From: Clostridia bacterium
GTDB taxonomy: Bacteria > Bacillota > Clostridia > Christensenellales > Borkfalkiaceae
DNA length: 64,000 nucleotides
Assembly (NCBI GenBank): GCA_017558105.1
Contig: JAFYWI010000006.1
Coordinates: 1 to 64,000 of the forward strand
Direction: 5' to 3'
Within the stretch, counting starts at the first letter, position 1, and each line of letters begins with the position of its first letter. Positions 34,157 to 43,336 of this stretch are shown here, piece by piece. Under the pieces are notes generated by a model. That model saw only the letters and a program-made list of their open reading frames with translations. It did not search any database and had not been told where the DNA came from. The translations under genes and the position numbers were made by a program.

Positions 34157-35938
34157 TTGAAAGCAAAAAAAGAAAAAACAACTGCTTCAAAAGATAAAAA
34201 ATTAAATAAATCTAAACTTAATAAAAACAAAAAAACAATAAATAAAAGTATTAAAAAAAGTATAAAAGTTGTAGAAAAAAAGGCAAAAAAAGTTAGTTCT
34301 AATAAAGTGTTGAAAGTTCGTTTTCTTGGTGGTGTAGGTGAAATCGGAAAGAATATGACTGCTTTAGAATATGGCAAAGATATTATTATAATAGACGCAG
34401 GCGTAACTTTTCCAGAAGGAAATATGCCTGGTGTTGATTTAGTTATTCCGGATACAACTTTTTTAGAACAAAACAAAGCAAAAATTAAAGGCATTGTAAT
34501 TACTCACGGGCATGAAGACCACATTGGTGGTTTGCCATATCTGTTAAAAGAAATAAACGCACCAGTTTTTGGCACGAAACTAACGTTAACGTTAATAGAA
34601 AATAAAATTAAAGAACATAAACTTAACGAAGTAAATTTAAACTGCATTAAGCCAAATACAATTATTAAATTAGGTGTATTTACCATAGAATTTATTAACG
34701 TAAACCACTCTATTGCAGGAGCTGTTGCACTTTCTATTAAAACACCGGTTGGCGTAGTTTTTCACTCGGGAGATTTTAAAATAGATTACACCCCAGTTAA
34801 TGGAGAAACAATGAATTTAAGTAGAATTGCCGAAATTGGCGAAGAAGGTGTTTTACTTCTTATGGCAGATTCTACTAACATTGAAATTGAAGGCTCTACA
34901 ATGAGCGAAAAGGTTGTTAAAGATACTTTAGACCATCTTTTTAGCGAAAATTATAAAAGAAGGCTAATAATTGCAACCTTTGCAAGTAACGTTCATAGAT
35001 TACAACAAATTTTAGACCTTGCAGTAAAATATAAAAGAAAAGTTGCTTTTTCTGGCAGAAGTATGGTAAATATTTCAGAAGCGTCTGCCAAAATTGGAGA
35101 GTTAGATATTCCAAAAGGTCTAATAATTGATATAGAAAAAATTAAAAACTATAAAAATGAAGAAATAGTAATTGTTTCTACAGGTACTCAAGGTGAGCCT
35201 ATGAGCGCCCTAACCAGAATGGCAAGTGGCGAATTTAATAAGGTTGTAGTTGGCGAAAACGACACCGTTGTTATAAGTGCTTCCGTAATACCTGGAAACG
35301 AAAAAATGATTTATAACGTAATTAATAACCTTTATAAATTGGGCGCAGAAGTAGTTTACGAATCTTTAGAACCAATACACGTTTCTGGACATGCTTGTAA
35401 AAATGAACTACGCATTTTGCACTCTTTAGTAAAACCAAAGTTTTTCATACCAGTCCACGGCGAATATAGGCACTTAAAGAAACACGTTAAATTAGCAGAA
35501 AGTTTAGGAAATATTCATTCTTTAATTGCCGAAATTGGCGATACCGTTGAACTTACTTCTAACACAATGAAGTTTGGCGAAAAATTCCAAGCAGGCTCAA
35601 GGTTTGTAGACGGCATTGGTATAGACGGGTTAGATAGTTCTATATTAAAAGATAGAATTCATCTTTCTGAAGATGGTTTAATTGTAGTTGTTGTTGCGTT
35701 AGATAAACGTTCTAAACAACTTTCTTCAATAGAAGTTGTAGGTAAAGGGTTAGTTGTAAACGAAGAATTTATTAACGAGTTAAAATTAAACGTTGAAAAC
35801 TATTTAAGATATATAGATTTAAGAACTGTTTGCAACGAAGAAGACTTAAATAATATTATTAAAAGAAGCATCAAAAACAATATTTTTAAGGCAACTAAAA
35901 AACACCCTATGATTTTACCTATTGTTTTGGAAGTATAA
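34157..35938 (+). CDS. rnj: Ribonuclease J with Lys-rich N-terminal extension
   Basis: A metallo-beta-lactamase/beta-CASP nuclease that matures and degrades RNA. The metal motif HGHEDHIGG starts at residue 117; HSGDFKIDYTP, ATFASNVHRLQ and the beta-CASP HVSGHA and PVHGEYRH blocks are present. The start is TTG at 34157, with AAGGAGAG 6 nt upstream. Residues 1-~50 are an extra tail very rich in Lys, Ser and Asn, not usual for RNase J and likely disordered and RNA-binding. It overlaps the next gene by one base (TAATG), forming a three-gene RNA-metabolism operon. Confidence 0.95.
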   Translation: MKAKKEKTTASKDKKLNKSKLNKNKKTINKSIKKSIKVVEKKAKKVSSNKVLKVRFLGGVGEIGKNMTALEYGKDIIIIDAGVTFPEGNMPGVDLVIPDTTFLEQNKAKIKGIVITHGHEDHIGGLPYLLKEINAPVFGTKLTLTLIENKIKEHKLNEVNLNCIKPNTIIKLGVFTIEFINVNHSIAGAVALSIKTPVGVVFHSGDFKIDYTPVNGETMNLSRIAEIGEEGVLLLMADSTNIEIEGSTMSEKVVKDTLDHLFSENYKRRLIIATFASNVHRLQQILDLAVKYKRKVAFSGRSMVNISEASAKIGELDIPKGLIIDIEKIKNYKNEEIVIVSTGTQGEPMSALTRMASGEFNKVVVGENDTVVISASVIPGNEKMIYNVINNLYKLGAEVVYESLEPIHVSGHACKNELRILHSLVKPKFFIPVHGEYRHLKKHVKLAESLGNIHSLIAEIGDTVELTSNTMKFGEKFQAGSRFVDGIGIDGLDSSILKDRIHLSEDGLIVVVVALDKRSKQLSSIEVVGKGLVVNEEFINELKLNVENYLRYIDLRTVCNEEDLNNIIKRSIKNNIFKATKKHPMILPIVLEV

Positions 35939-36522
35939 TGGAAAGAATTTACAAGTTAAGAAAACAAGCCTTTTTAGAAGGTAGGCCAATATTAAGAGAA
36001 AAATCTTTTGAACTATTGCTTAATATAATAAAAGAAAAGCAACCTAAATCTATTTTAGAAATTGGCGTAAATGGTGGGCTTTCTGGCATAGCAATGCTAT
36101 TAACAAGCCCTAAAGCACACCTTTCTGGCATTGAAATAGATGAAGATTGCGTAAAAATTGCAAAAAACAATTACATAGACTTTAACGTTGAAAATAGAGC
36201 AAAAATATTTTTGGGTGATGCTTCAGAAATAATTCCTATTTTAACAGGTCCTTACGATTTTATTTTCTTAGATGGACCGAAAGGGCATTACTACGAATAT
36301 GCGCCACATTTATTAAGTGTTTTAAGTAAGGGTGGAATACTTTTTGCAGATAACGTTTTGTTTAGGGGCTACGTAGACGGCAAAGTTAAAACACCAAGAA
36401 GATATAACACAACAAAACATAGTATGGAAAGGTTTTTGAACTTAATTACTACAGATAAAAACTTAAAAACAACTGTTTTAGATTTAGAAGACGGAGTAAG
36501 TATAACGGAAAAACTAATATGA
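35938..36522 (+). CDS. trmR: tRNA 5-hydroxyuridine methyltransferase-like protein
   Basis: A class I SAM-dependent O-methyltransferase of 194 residues. Motif I SILEIGVNGGLSG lies at about 40-52 and the acidic DFIFLDGPKGHYY at about 103-115. In B. subtilis the homologous gene yrrM (TrmR) methylates 5-hydroxyuridine at tRNA position 34 and lies beside U32-peptidase-like TrhP genes. The same pairing here, with a 4-base overlap, supports that role over a small-molecule methyltransferase. Confidence 0.82.
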   Translation: MERIYKLRKQAFLEGRPILREKSFELLLNIIKEKQPKSILEIGVNGGLSGIAMLLTSPKAHLSGIEIDEDCVKIAKNNYIDFNVENRAKIFLGDASEIIPILTGPYDFIFLDGPKGHYYEYAPHLLSVLSKGGILFADNVLFRGYVDGKVKTPRRYNTTKHSMERFLNLITTDKNLKTTVLDLEDGVSITEKLI

Positions 36523-37739
36523 GTAAAATAGAATTGTTGTCGCCAGCAGGCGATATGAATAAATTAAAAACTGCTTTTTATTATGGTGCAGATGCCGTTT
36601 ATATTGGTGGCAAAAGCATGAGTTTAAGGGCGCTTGCAGGTAATTTTACTAATGAAGAATTGGTAGAAGCAGTAGAATATGCTCATAAATTAGGCAAAAA
36701 AGTTTACGTTACGGTTAATATTTTTGGCAAAAACGAAGATATTGAAACTGCAGAAGAATACTTTAAATTTTTAGAAAAAATTAACGTAGACGGCGCTATC
36801 GTTTCAGATACTGGCTTAATTTATTTAGCAAGAACGGTTGCTCCAAATCTAAAAATTAACCTTTCTACGCAAGCCAATACGTTAAATTATAAAACGGTTG
36901 AATTTTGGAAAAACCAAGGCTTAACAAGGGTAATTTTAGCAAGGGAACTTTCGTTAAAAGAAATAGATGAAATTTCTAAAAAAGTACCAGATATGGAAAT
37001 AGAAACTTTTATTCATGGTGCTATGTGTATTTCTTATAGTGGAAGATGCTTGCTTTCAGATTATAGAACGGGCAGAAAGAGCAACAGGGGTGAGTGCGTT
37101 CAAGCGTGCAGATGGCAATATGAAATAAGAGAAAAAGGCTCTAATAGCGACTACGTTGAAATTGAAGAAGACGAACGTGGAACGTATATATTAAATAGTA
37201 AAGACCTTAATTTATTAGACTATATTGCAGAGTTAGATAGCGCTGGCGTATGCTCTTTTAAGGTAGAAGGCAGAATGAAAAGCGAATATTATCTTGCAAC
37301 GGTTATTAACGCATATAGACGTGCTATAGATAGTTATTATGCTAATGGCAAGCAATATAAAACAGACCAAACCTTCCAAACTGAATTAAAGAAAACTGCG
37401 CATAGAGAATTTACTACGGCATATTTGTTGGGCGAAAACGATAGAACGGTAAATTATAACGATAGCCAAAGTAAAGGAACACACAAATTCATTGCAAAAG
37501 TTTTAGGGTATGATAGTGAAGAAAAGTGCGCTATTATTGAAATGAGAAATAGGTTTAAGGTGGGCGATAAATTAGAAATTTTATCTCCAAACGAAACTTT
37601 TAATAAAATTATTCAAGTAGAAAAGATGACTGATTTAGATGGTAAAGAAATTTTAGACGCTAAATTAGTTCAACAAAAAATTAAGCTTTTTACAGATATT
37701 CCTTTAGCTGAAGGAGATATATTAAGAAACGAAATATAA
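36519..37739 (+). CDS. trhP: U32-family tRNA hydroxylation protein
   Basis: A peptidase-U32-like protein of 406 residues. The family signature ETFIHGAMCISYSGRCLLS lies at 162-180, preceded by LLSPAGDMNKLKTAFYYGADAVYIGG at the N-terminus. A second conserved Cys pair occurs in RGECVQACRW. TrhP proteins are needed for prephenate-dependent hydroxylation of U34 in tRNA, and the product is the substrate for the upstream TrmR. The ATG overlaps the trmR stop. B. subtilis has two such genes; only one is here. Confidence 0.85.
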   Translation: MSKIELLSPAGDMNKLKTAFYYGADAVYIGGKSMSLRALAGNFTNEELVEAVEYAHKLGKKVYVTVNIFGKNEDIETAEEYFKFLEKINVDGAIVSDTGLIYLARTVAPNLKINLSTQANTLNYKTVEFWKNQGLTRVILARELSLKEIDEISKKVPDMEIETFIHGAMCISYSGRCLLSDYRTGRKSNRGECVQACRWQYEIREKGSNSDYVEIEEDERGTYILNSKDLNLLDYIAELDSAGVCSFKVEGRMKSEYYLATVINAYRRAIDSYYANGKQYKTDQTFQTELKKTAHREFTTAYLLGENDRTVNYNDSQSKGTHKFIAKVLGYDSEEKCAIIEMRNRFKVGDKLEILSPNETFNKIIQVEKMTDLDGKEILDAKLVQQKIKLFTDIPLAEGDILRNEI

Positions 37740-37743
37740 ATAA

Positions 37744-37776
37744 AAAAATCGGTAGCAAACTGCTACCGATTTTAGT
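37744..37776. terminator. Bidirectional terminator between trhP and rnfB
   Basis: A 12-bp perfect stem AAATCGGTAGCA/TGCTACCGATTT (37746-37757 with 37761-37772), with A and T runs on either side. It serves both convergent operons. Confidence 0.9.
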
Positions 37777-37789
37777 TTTATTATAAAAG

Positions 37790-38593
37790 TTAAATTTCTT
37801 TAATAACCTTTCTTCTACAAGCCGAAACGCAAGCCTTACAACCAACGCATTTTTTGTAATCTATTACAGGTACGTTGTTTTCTAGTTTTATAGCGCCGTA
37901 TTTACAAGCCTTTTCGCAAAGCCCACAAGAAATACAACCAACTTTACAAGTGTTTACAACTTCTTTGCCTTTACAGGTTGTAGAGCAAGCAACGTATACT
38001 TTAGAAGATTTTGGAATAAGTTCAATAATATGTTTAGGGCATTTTTTAGCACAAACACCACACGCTTCACATAAAGCCTTATTAACAACCATAACTCCAT
38101 CTTTGCTTGGTGTAATTGCGTGGTAAGGGCAAAGGCTAGCACAAGTACCACCACACAAGCACCCGTTTGGGCAAACTTTTTTGCCACCCATAAAAGCAAT
38201 TTGGGCAATACAACCCTCGTTGCCTACGTATTCAAATTTGTTTTTACTATTCAATCCACCGGCGCATTTAACAACGGCATAAGCCTGTTCTTCTGCAGTG
38301 AAAGGTAGGTTTAATAATTTAGCAATTTCTGCTTTGTTTTCGTTAGCAGTAGGGCCACACATAGAAAGGTTTGCTTTACCTTCTGCAAGGGCTTTAGCAA
38401 AAGCGTTACAGCCCGTAAAACCACAACCACCACAGTTAGCACCTGCAAGTTTTTCGCTAATAACTTCTACGGTTTTGTCTTCTTCTACGTGGCAAAGTTT
38501 ATAAACTATAACAATTAAAACGGCAAAAATTATTGCAATAACCGCAACGATTAACGTAACAATTCCAAACGTTGACCAATTTACAGAACCCAT
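37790..38593 (-). CDS. rnfB: Rnf complex iron-sulfur subunit B
   Basis: The electron-entry subunit of the ferredoxin:NAD oxidoreductase. It has one N-terminal membrane helix (about 8-31), then the proximal 4Fe-4S motif C54xxC57x4C62...C79 (CGGCGFTGC). Further down are several ferredoxin-like Cys clusters (CEACGVCAKKCP, CISCGLCEKACK, CVGCKACVSACR). It is the last gene of the operon, as is normal in clostridial rnfCDGEAB. The gap to rnfA is 12 bases. Confidence 0.97.
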   Translation of the reverse strand: MGSVNWSTFGIVTLIVAVIAIIFAVLIVIVYKLCHVEEDKTVEVISEKLAGANCGGCGFTGCNAFAKALAEGKANLSMCGPTANENKAEIAKLLNLPFTAEEQAYAVVKCAGGLNSKNKFEYVGNEGCIAQIAFMGGKKVCPNGCLCGGTCASLCPYHAITPSKDGVMVVNKALCEACGVCAKKCPKHIIELIPKSSKVYVACSTTCKGKEVVNTCKVGCISCGLCEKACKYGAIKLENNVPVIDYKKCVGCKACVSACRRKVIKEI

Positions 38594-38605
38594 ATTTTAC
38601 CCTCC

Positions 38606-39214
38606 TTAAATTAACATAAATACGTAGAACGCCATTGCTATAAAGCAAGCCGTAATCATAGAAATAGGAAAACCCTTTAAGTGCTTGCTTACAGGTGTTC
38701 TTGCAATTTTTTCTCTTAAACCACTCATAATAACAATAACAAAGGTAAAGCCAAGGCCTGCAAATAAACCGTATAAAACAGCAAAACCCATATTCATTTG
38801 AGCGGCCGTAATGCCTATTAAATCTGCGATTTGTACTGTATCAATAACAAGTTCGGCAACACCTAAAACGGCGCAGTTTGTTGTAATTAAAGGTAGGTAA
38901 ATACCCATTGCATTATATAGTGTTGGAGAAAACCTTTTTAGCGCCATTTCTATCATTTGAACGATTGATGCAATTATGAATATAAACACAATAATTTCAA
39001 TAAATTCAATTTTTAGCGGAACTAAAATATAAGTATAAATAGGGTAGGTGATTAAGCAAGTTAATGTCATAACAAAAGTAACTGCCAAACCCATACCTAA
39101 TGCAGACCTAAAGTCTTTAGAAACGCCAAGGAAAGGGCAAATACCTAAAAATTGAACTACAACGAAGTTTTTAATAAAAACTGCCGAAACAATAATCATA
39201 ATTAACTCTGCCAT
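38606..39214 (-). CDS. rnfA: Rnf complex membrane subunit A
   Basis: An integral membrane protein of 202 residues with six predicted helices. The conserved NFVVVQFLGICPFLGVSK near the N-terminus and YLPLITTNCAVLGVAE in the middle carry the Cys residues that hold an intramembrane iron-sulfur centre shared with RnfE. It is spaced 2 bases from rnfE. Confidence 0.97.
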   Translation of the reverse strand: MAELIMIIVSAVFIKNFVVVQFLGICPFLGVSKDFRSALGMGLAVTFVMTLTCLITYPIYTYILVPLKIEFIEIIVFIFIIASIVQMIEMALKRFSPTLYNAMGIYLPLITTNCAVLGVAELVIDTVQIADLIGITAAQMNMGFAVLYGLFAGLGFTFVIVIMSGLREKIARTPVSKHLKGFPISMITACFIAMAFYVFMLI

Positions 39215-39216
39215 AA

Positions 39217-39897
39217 TTATTTATCCCCCTTTAGTTTTGCGTTAATTTCTTCTACGCTAGCACTTTCTTTTAACTTGCAAAGTTTAGCATAGTCGTTAAT
39301 TTTTTTCTTTTTGGCAATTAGGCTTTCCATTAAACTAAATACTGCAATAAATAAACCAAAGGTAAAGAATGCACCTGCGCTTGAAGAAAAGAATTCAATT
39401 TTAAAATCCCAAAGTATAACGCCAAATATTGCACCTGCACCTAAAAGTTCTCTAAAAGCACCCATAAGTGTTAGAGCAAAGGTAAAACCAATACCCATAA
39501 ACAAACCGTCTAAAGCAGAGTATAATATAGGGTTTTTAGAAGCAAAACCTTCTGCTCTTGCTAAAATAATACAGTTAACAACTATAAGTGGTAAGTATAA
39601 ACCTAACGATGCATATAGGTCTGGTAAAAGTTTATCTAAAAGTAATCTTAATATCGTAACAAATGTTGCAATTATTAAAATAAATGCAGGTATTCTAACT
39701 TGGCTAGGAATAACTTTTCTTAGTAAAGAAACTAAAACGTTACTGCAAATTAATACAAAAGTAACTGCTAAACCCATACCAATACCGTTCATTGCTAAAG
39801 TAGTTAAAGCAAGGGTAGGGCAAGTGCCTAAAACAAGTTTTAATACCGGGTTAGAAGTAACAACGCCATCTAAAGCAATTTTCTTAATGTTTTTCAT
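39217..39897 (-). CDS. rnfE: Rnf complex membrane subunit E
   Basis: The membrane partner of RnfA, 226 residues, with the related inverted motifs NPVLKLVLGTCPTLALT and GLYLPLIVVNCIILARAE. Six helices are followed by a charged cytoplasmic C-terminal tail (about 195-226). The gap to rnfG is 1 base. Confidence 0.97.
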   Translation of the reverse strand: MKNIKKIALDGVVTSNPVLKLVLGTCPTLALTTLAMNGIGMGLAVTFVLICSNVLVSLLRKVIPSQVRIPAFILIIATFVTILRLLLDKLLPDLYASLGLYLPLIVVNCIILARAEGFASKNPILYSALDGLFMGIGFTFALTLMGAFRELLGAGAIFGVILWDFKIEFFSSSAGAFFTFGLFIAVFSLMESLIAKKKKINDYAKLCKLKESASVEEINAKLKGDK

Positions 39898-39898
39898 A

Positions 39899-40528
39899 TT
39901 AATTAGCCCCCCAAACGTAATCTAAAACACAGTTAACGGCATTACAAGCAGCGTTTGCAGATTTTGTTGCTCCAGTAATAATGTTTTTAATGTTATCAGT
40001 ATCGTATTTATCTGAAGTAAAAATTTTTCCATCAATGAATTCTTGTGTTAAATCTACGGTAAAGTTAGCATAAAAATCGCCGGTAAATTTACTCATTAAA
40101 GTTTGTTTTTCAAAACTTGCTAAAATAACGGTATCTATTTTATAGTCATCTTCGGTAGGTTGTTCCGTTGTAAAGTTAACGCTAACCTTAACCCAAAGAC
40201 TAATTTTACCATTATTATAACCGTAAAAACCTGTTGTGTGGAACAATAAGTCGTAATTATTGCCATCTTGTTTAATTTCGTATATTTTATTTATTGTACC
40301 ATATTCACAAGTTAAGGCTTGGTTTATTTCTGTATTAGTACTGTCAACGTCTAAACGGGTTTGATATTTCATTTCTACACCGTATACAGATTTTATTGCC
40401 CTTGCTGTTCTTTCTTCTGGGGAAACGTATAAAACGTCGTTAAGTATTGCAAGAGTGCCTCCAAAAATAACTGCTAACGCTAATAATACGGTTATACACC
40501 TAAAAGCAACGGATTTAAAGAAACTCAT
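39899..40528 (-). CDS. rnfG: Rnf complex FMN-binding subunit G
   Basis: A subunit with one N-terminal membrane helix (about 9-30) and an extracellular FMN-binding domain. The flavinylation site NIITGATKS is near the C-terminus; T188 is the residue expected to carry covalent FMN, attached by an ApbE transferase in other bacteria. No apbE gene lies in this window. The length of 209 is normal. Confidence 0.95.
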   Translation of the reverse strand: MSFFKSVAFRCITVLLALAVIFGGTLAILNDVLYVSPEERTARAIKSVYGVEMKYQTRLDVDSTNTEINQALTCEYGTINKIYEIKQDGNNYDLLFHTTGFYGYNNGKISLWVKVSVNFTTEQPTEDDYKIDTVILASFEKQTLMSKFTGDFYANFTVDLTQEFIDGKIFTSDKYDTDNIKNIITGATKSANAACNAVNCVLDYVWGAN

Positions 40529-40529
40529 T

Positions 40530-41507
40530 TTACTTTACCTCCCTTTGCTTTTTATAACCAAAAGGTTTAGGAATAATAAATTTATCTAGTAGTGGAATAA
40601 CTAAATTCATTAGCATAATAGCAAACGAAATAACTTCCATTTTTGTTGCTTGTCTTAAACCTGCAGTAATTAAACCTAAAAGAATAAAATATATGTAATT
40701 ACCAAGTTTAGTGTTTGGTGTCGTAACGTAATCGGTAGCCATAAAGAACGCACCAATTATTAAACCGCCAGATAATATAGATGGTAAGAAATATTCAAAG
40801 TTAAACCCGTTTAAGCAAACGGTAAATAAACCAGTAACTGCAACGTAAATTAGTGGGTAACGAATATCTATAATTTTTAAAATAGCCAAGTAAATTGCAC
40901 CAACAAGTAGTGCAATTTTACAAGTTTCTCCAATACAACCTGCAACTCCAATGCCAAAAAATAGGTTGAAGTTAGAAATAGATAATAAGCCGTTTTCTAA
41001 TAAATTTACTAATGCAGTTGCACCCGTTGTAATTTCTCCCGTAGTAAATAGGGTAGGGGTAACCCACTCTGCAACAACTGATTGAAAAGAAATAAAAATA
41101 AATATTCTACCTGCAATTGCTGGGTTAACGAGGTTTTTGCCCGTGCCACCAAACAACATTTTTACAACTATTATTGCAAAGAAACTACCAAAAATAGGCG
41201 AATACCAAGGGTAATTAGTGCCAAGAGTCATACCCATTAAAAGACCAGTTACGCAAGAAGTAAAATCAAAACTCTTAATAATTTCGTTAAACTTTTTGCC
41301 AATACAAAGTAAGAATATAACTTCTGCTAAAACTGCGCTTAAAACAGAAAGGGCTAATAATAGTAGTGCGTATAAACCAAAATATATTACACCCATAATA
41401 CAAGCAGGAAGTAATGCAATGCAAACGTTAAGCATAATCCATTTTGTTCCGTGTGGGGCTTTGATGTGTGGAGAAGAAGAATATTTTAATAAATTATTAT
41501 TTAGCAT
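40530..41507 (-). CDS. rnfD: Rnf complex membrane subunit D
   Basis: An integral membrane subunit of 325 residues, ion-channel-like, with about ten helices. It starts SSSPHIKAPHGTKWIM and has GTGKNLVNPAIAGR. The flavinylation motif ITTGATAL places covalent FMN at T164. It overlaps the end of rnfC by 11 bases. Confidence 0.96.
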   Translation of the reverse strand: MLNNNLLKYSSSPHIKAPHGTKWIMLNVCIALLPACIMGVIYFGLYALLLLALSVLSAVLAEVIFLLCIGKKFNEIIKSFDFTSCVTGLLMGMTLGTNYPWYSPIFGSFFAIIVVKMLFGGTGKNLVNPAIAGRIFIFISFQSVVAEWVTPTLFTTGEITTGATALVNLLENGLLSISNFNLFFGIGVAGCIGETCKIALLVGAIYLAILKIIDIRYPLIYVAVTGLFTVCLNGFNFEYFLPSILSGGLIIGAFFMATDYVTTPNTKLGNYIYFILLGLITAGLRQATKMEVISFAIMLMNLVIPLLDKFIIPKPFGYKKQREVK

Positions 41508-42801
41508 TTTGTTTCATCTCCTTTATTTTTGCTTTTGCCGTTTGAATGCTTTGAACTAAAGTTCTTCTAGCAGGGCAGTTAAATGAACAAGAACCACATT
41601 CAATACAATTCATAGCCCCGTATTTTTCTGCACTTTTATAATCTCCTATCAAGGTAAATTGTTCTATAAACATAGGCATTAATCTCATAGGGCAGTTGTT
41701 AGCGCATTTTGCGCAGTTAATACAGTTTGTAGGTTCGTTTGTGTTTGCTTCTGTGTTGGTTAAAAGTAGTATACCAGAATCTGTTTTTCTAGTAAATTGG
41801 TTTAAGCCTATTAAGGCTCTACCCATCATAGGGCCACCTGCAATAACCTTAACAACGTTATCTTTTGCTCCACCACAGAACTCTACAATTTCGTTAAAAG
41901 AAGTACCTAAAGGAACTTTTAAATTTTTAGGTTCGTTAACGCCGTTGCCACTAACGGTTAAAACACCTTCGGTTAGTGGTTTATTTAGGTCGATTGCCTC
42001 GTAGCAAGCAATCATAGTTTTAATGTTTTGAACGCAAACACCAACGTCAAAAGGCATTTTGCCAACGGGTACTTTTCTTCCCGTAGTGCAATATATTAAA
42101 TGTTTTTCGCTACCCATAGGGTATTGTTTTTTTAATATAGCAACGTCTAAATCGTTAAAACACTTAAATGCGTGAATTGCTTCTGGCTTATTTGCTTCAA
42201 TACCAATAATTATTTTGGTAATATTAAGTGCTTTTGCAACGTAGCAAATACCTTTATAAATGTCGTCTGTACGTTCAAGCATAAGCCTATTGTCGCAGTT
42301 TAGGTAAGGCTCGCATTCTGCGCCGTTTATTATTAAATATTCTAATTGGTTTTTAGGGGTTAGTTTAACGGCAGTAGGGAAGCCTGCGCCACCTAAACCA
42401 ACAATACCTGCTTCTCTAATTCTTGCAATTAAAGTAGAAGGTTCAAAATCTTTAATATTGTCAAATAAAATTTCTTCGTTAGAAAAATCGTTTTCAATAA
42501 CAACGTATTTTTGTTTTTGCCCCATGTCGTTTACAATATCTTCAATGGCAACAATAGTACCGCAAACAGAAGAATAAACGTTTGCAGAAACAACGCCGTT
42601 TTCTTTGCCGATAAGTTGACCTTTTTTAACGTACTCGCCAACTTCTACGCAAGCATTTGCAGGAGCACCAATGTGTTGAGATAAAGATATATAAACTTTC
42701 TTAGGTGCTGGAAATTGTTCTATGGGTTTATCTTTCGTTAGGTCTTTCATATCTGGTATATGAATTCCGTAACGATACCCCTTTGCTTTTCTAATACTCA
42801 A
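41497..42801 (-). CDS. rnfC: Rnf complex NADH-side subunit C
   Basis: A soluble subunit of 434 residues. It has a lipoyl-like barrel near the N-terminus (VEVGEYVKKGQLIG), the FMN/NAD site GLGGAGFPTAVKL, and two 4Fe-4S motifs (CINCAKCANNCP from 360, CIECGSCSFNCP from 399). It starts at TTG (42801-42799) with GGAGG 8 nt upstream. It reduces NAD with electrons passed from RnfB through the membrane, coupled to Na or H export. Confidence 0.97.
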   Translation of the reverse strand: MSIRKAKGYRYGIHIPDMKDLTKDKPIEQFPAPKKVYISLSQHIGAPANACVEVGEYVKKGQLIGKENGVVSANVYSSVCGTIVAIEDIVNDMGQKQKYVVIENDFSNEEILFDNIKDFEPSTLIARIREAGIVGLGGAGFPTAVKLTPKNQLEYLIINGAECEPYLNCDNRLMLERTDDIYKGICYVAKALNITKIIIGIEANKPEAIHAFKCFNDLDVAILKKQYPMGSEKHLIYCTTGRKVPVGKMPFDVGVCVQNIKTMIACYEAIDLNKPLTEGVLTVSGNGVNEPKNLKVPLGTSFNEIVEFCGGAKDNVVKVIAGGPMMGRALIGLNQFTRKTDSGILLLTNTEANTNEPTNCINCAKCANNCPMRLMPMFIEQFTLIGDYKSAEKYGAMNCIECGSCSFNCPARRTLVQSIQTAKAKIKEMKQNAK

Positions 42802-42816
42802 AAGTATTTTCCTCCA

Positions 42817-43332
42817 TTATCTTTGCAATTTATTTATAAAACTTTGTGGCAAAATTTTTACCACAAAATATAATGCCAAACCAACTATAACTCCTGCCAA
42901 AATTCCAAGTAGGGCAAGGTAAGGTGAATAAATTAAAAATTCTAAACTATTAGTAACTAAGCAAAAAATAAGGTTCTGTAAAAGTATGCTAACCGTTGCG
43001 CCAACAACACTAATAGCAACAATACTTATATTTTTGCAATAATAAATAAGTAAAACTTCTAACGTTAAAGCAATTAAGCCAGCAGGTAGACTATATATTA
43101 TTGCCGAAAGGTTGCCAGAAAATAAACTTCCTAATAAAACTTTAACAATTAAAACTGTAAATCCATATTGAACTCCAAGTGATATAACGGCAAAAAGAAT
43201 AAATACGTTAGAAATACCCATTCTTGCACCCGGAATAATTAGAGGTGGAAACAAACCTTCAATTAAAAAGGCTAAAACAGATAGGGCAGATAGAACTGCA
43301 CACGTTGTAATTTTTTTTAAGTAAACGTTCAT
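42817..43332 (-). CDS. Gx-transporter / heptaprenyl diphosphate synthase component I family
   Basis: A membrane protein of 171 residues with about five helices. The GARMGISNVFILFAVISLG stretch is typical of the Hpre_diP_synt_I/Gx transporter family, which is often found just upstream of rnf genes in Clostridia together with a NusG-II protein. Its true substrate is not known; a link to prenyl synthesis rests on an old annotation. It starts 4 bases after the NusG-II stop. Confidence 0.82.
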   Translation of the reverse strand: MNVYLKKITTCAVLSALSVLAFLIEGLFPPLIIPGARMGISNVFILFAVISLGVQYGFTVLIVKVLLGSLFSGNLSAIIYSLPAGLIALTLEVLLIYYCKNISIVAISVVGATVSILLQNLIFCLVTNSLEFLIYSPYLALLGILAGVIVGLALYFVVKILPQSFINKLQR

Positions 43333-43336
43333 TTTT

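Noticed and set aside
34141..34494. 117-codon minus-strand frame opposite the RNase J N-terminus
   Set aside because: It mirrors the Lys-rich tail (giving Phe/Leu) and covers the rnj ribosome site; not a credible gene.
39311..39925. 204-codon plus-strand frame opposite rnfE and rnfG
   Set aside because: It lies entirely antisense to two well-supported rnf genes, has no ribosome site and has low-complexity Lys/Ile content expected from a mirrored membrane-protein gene.
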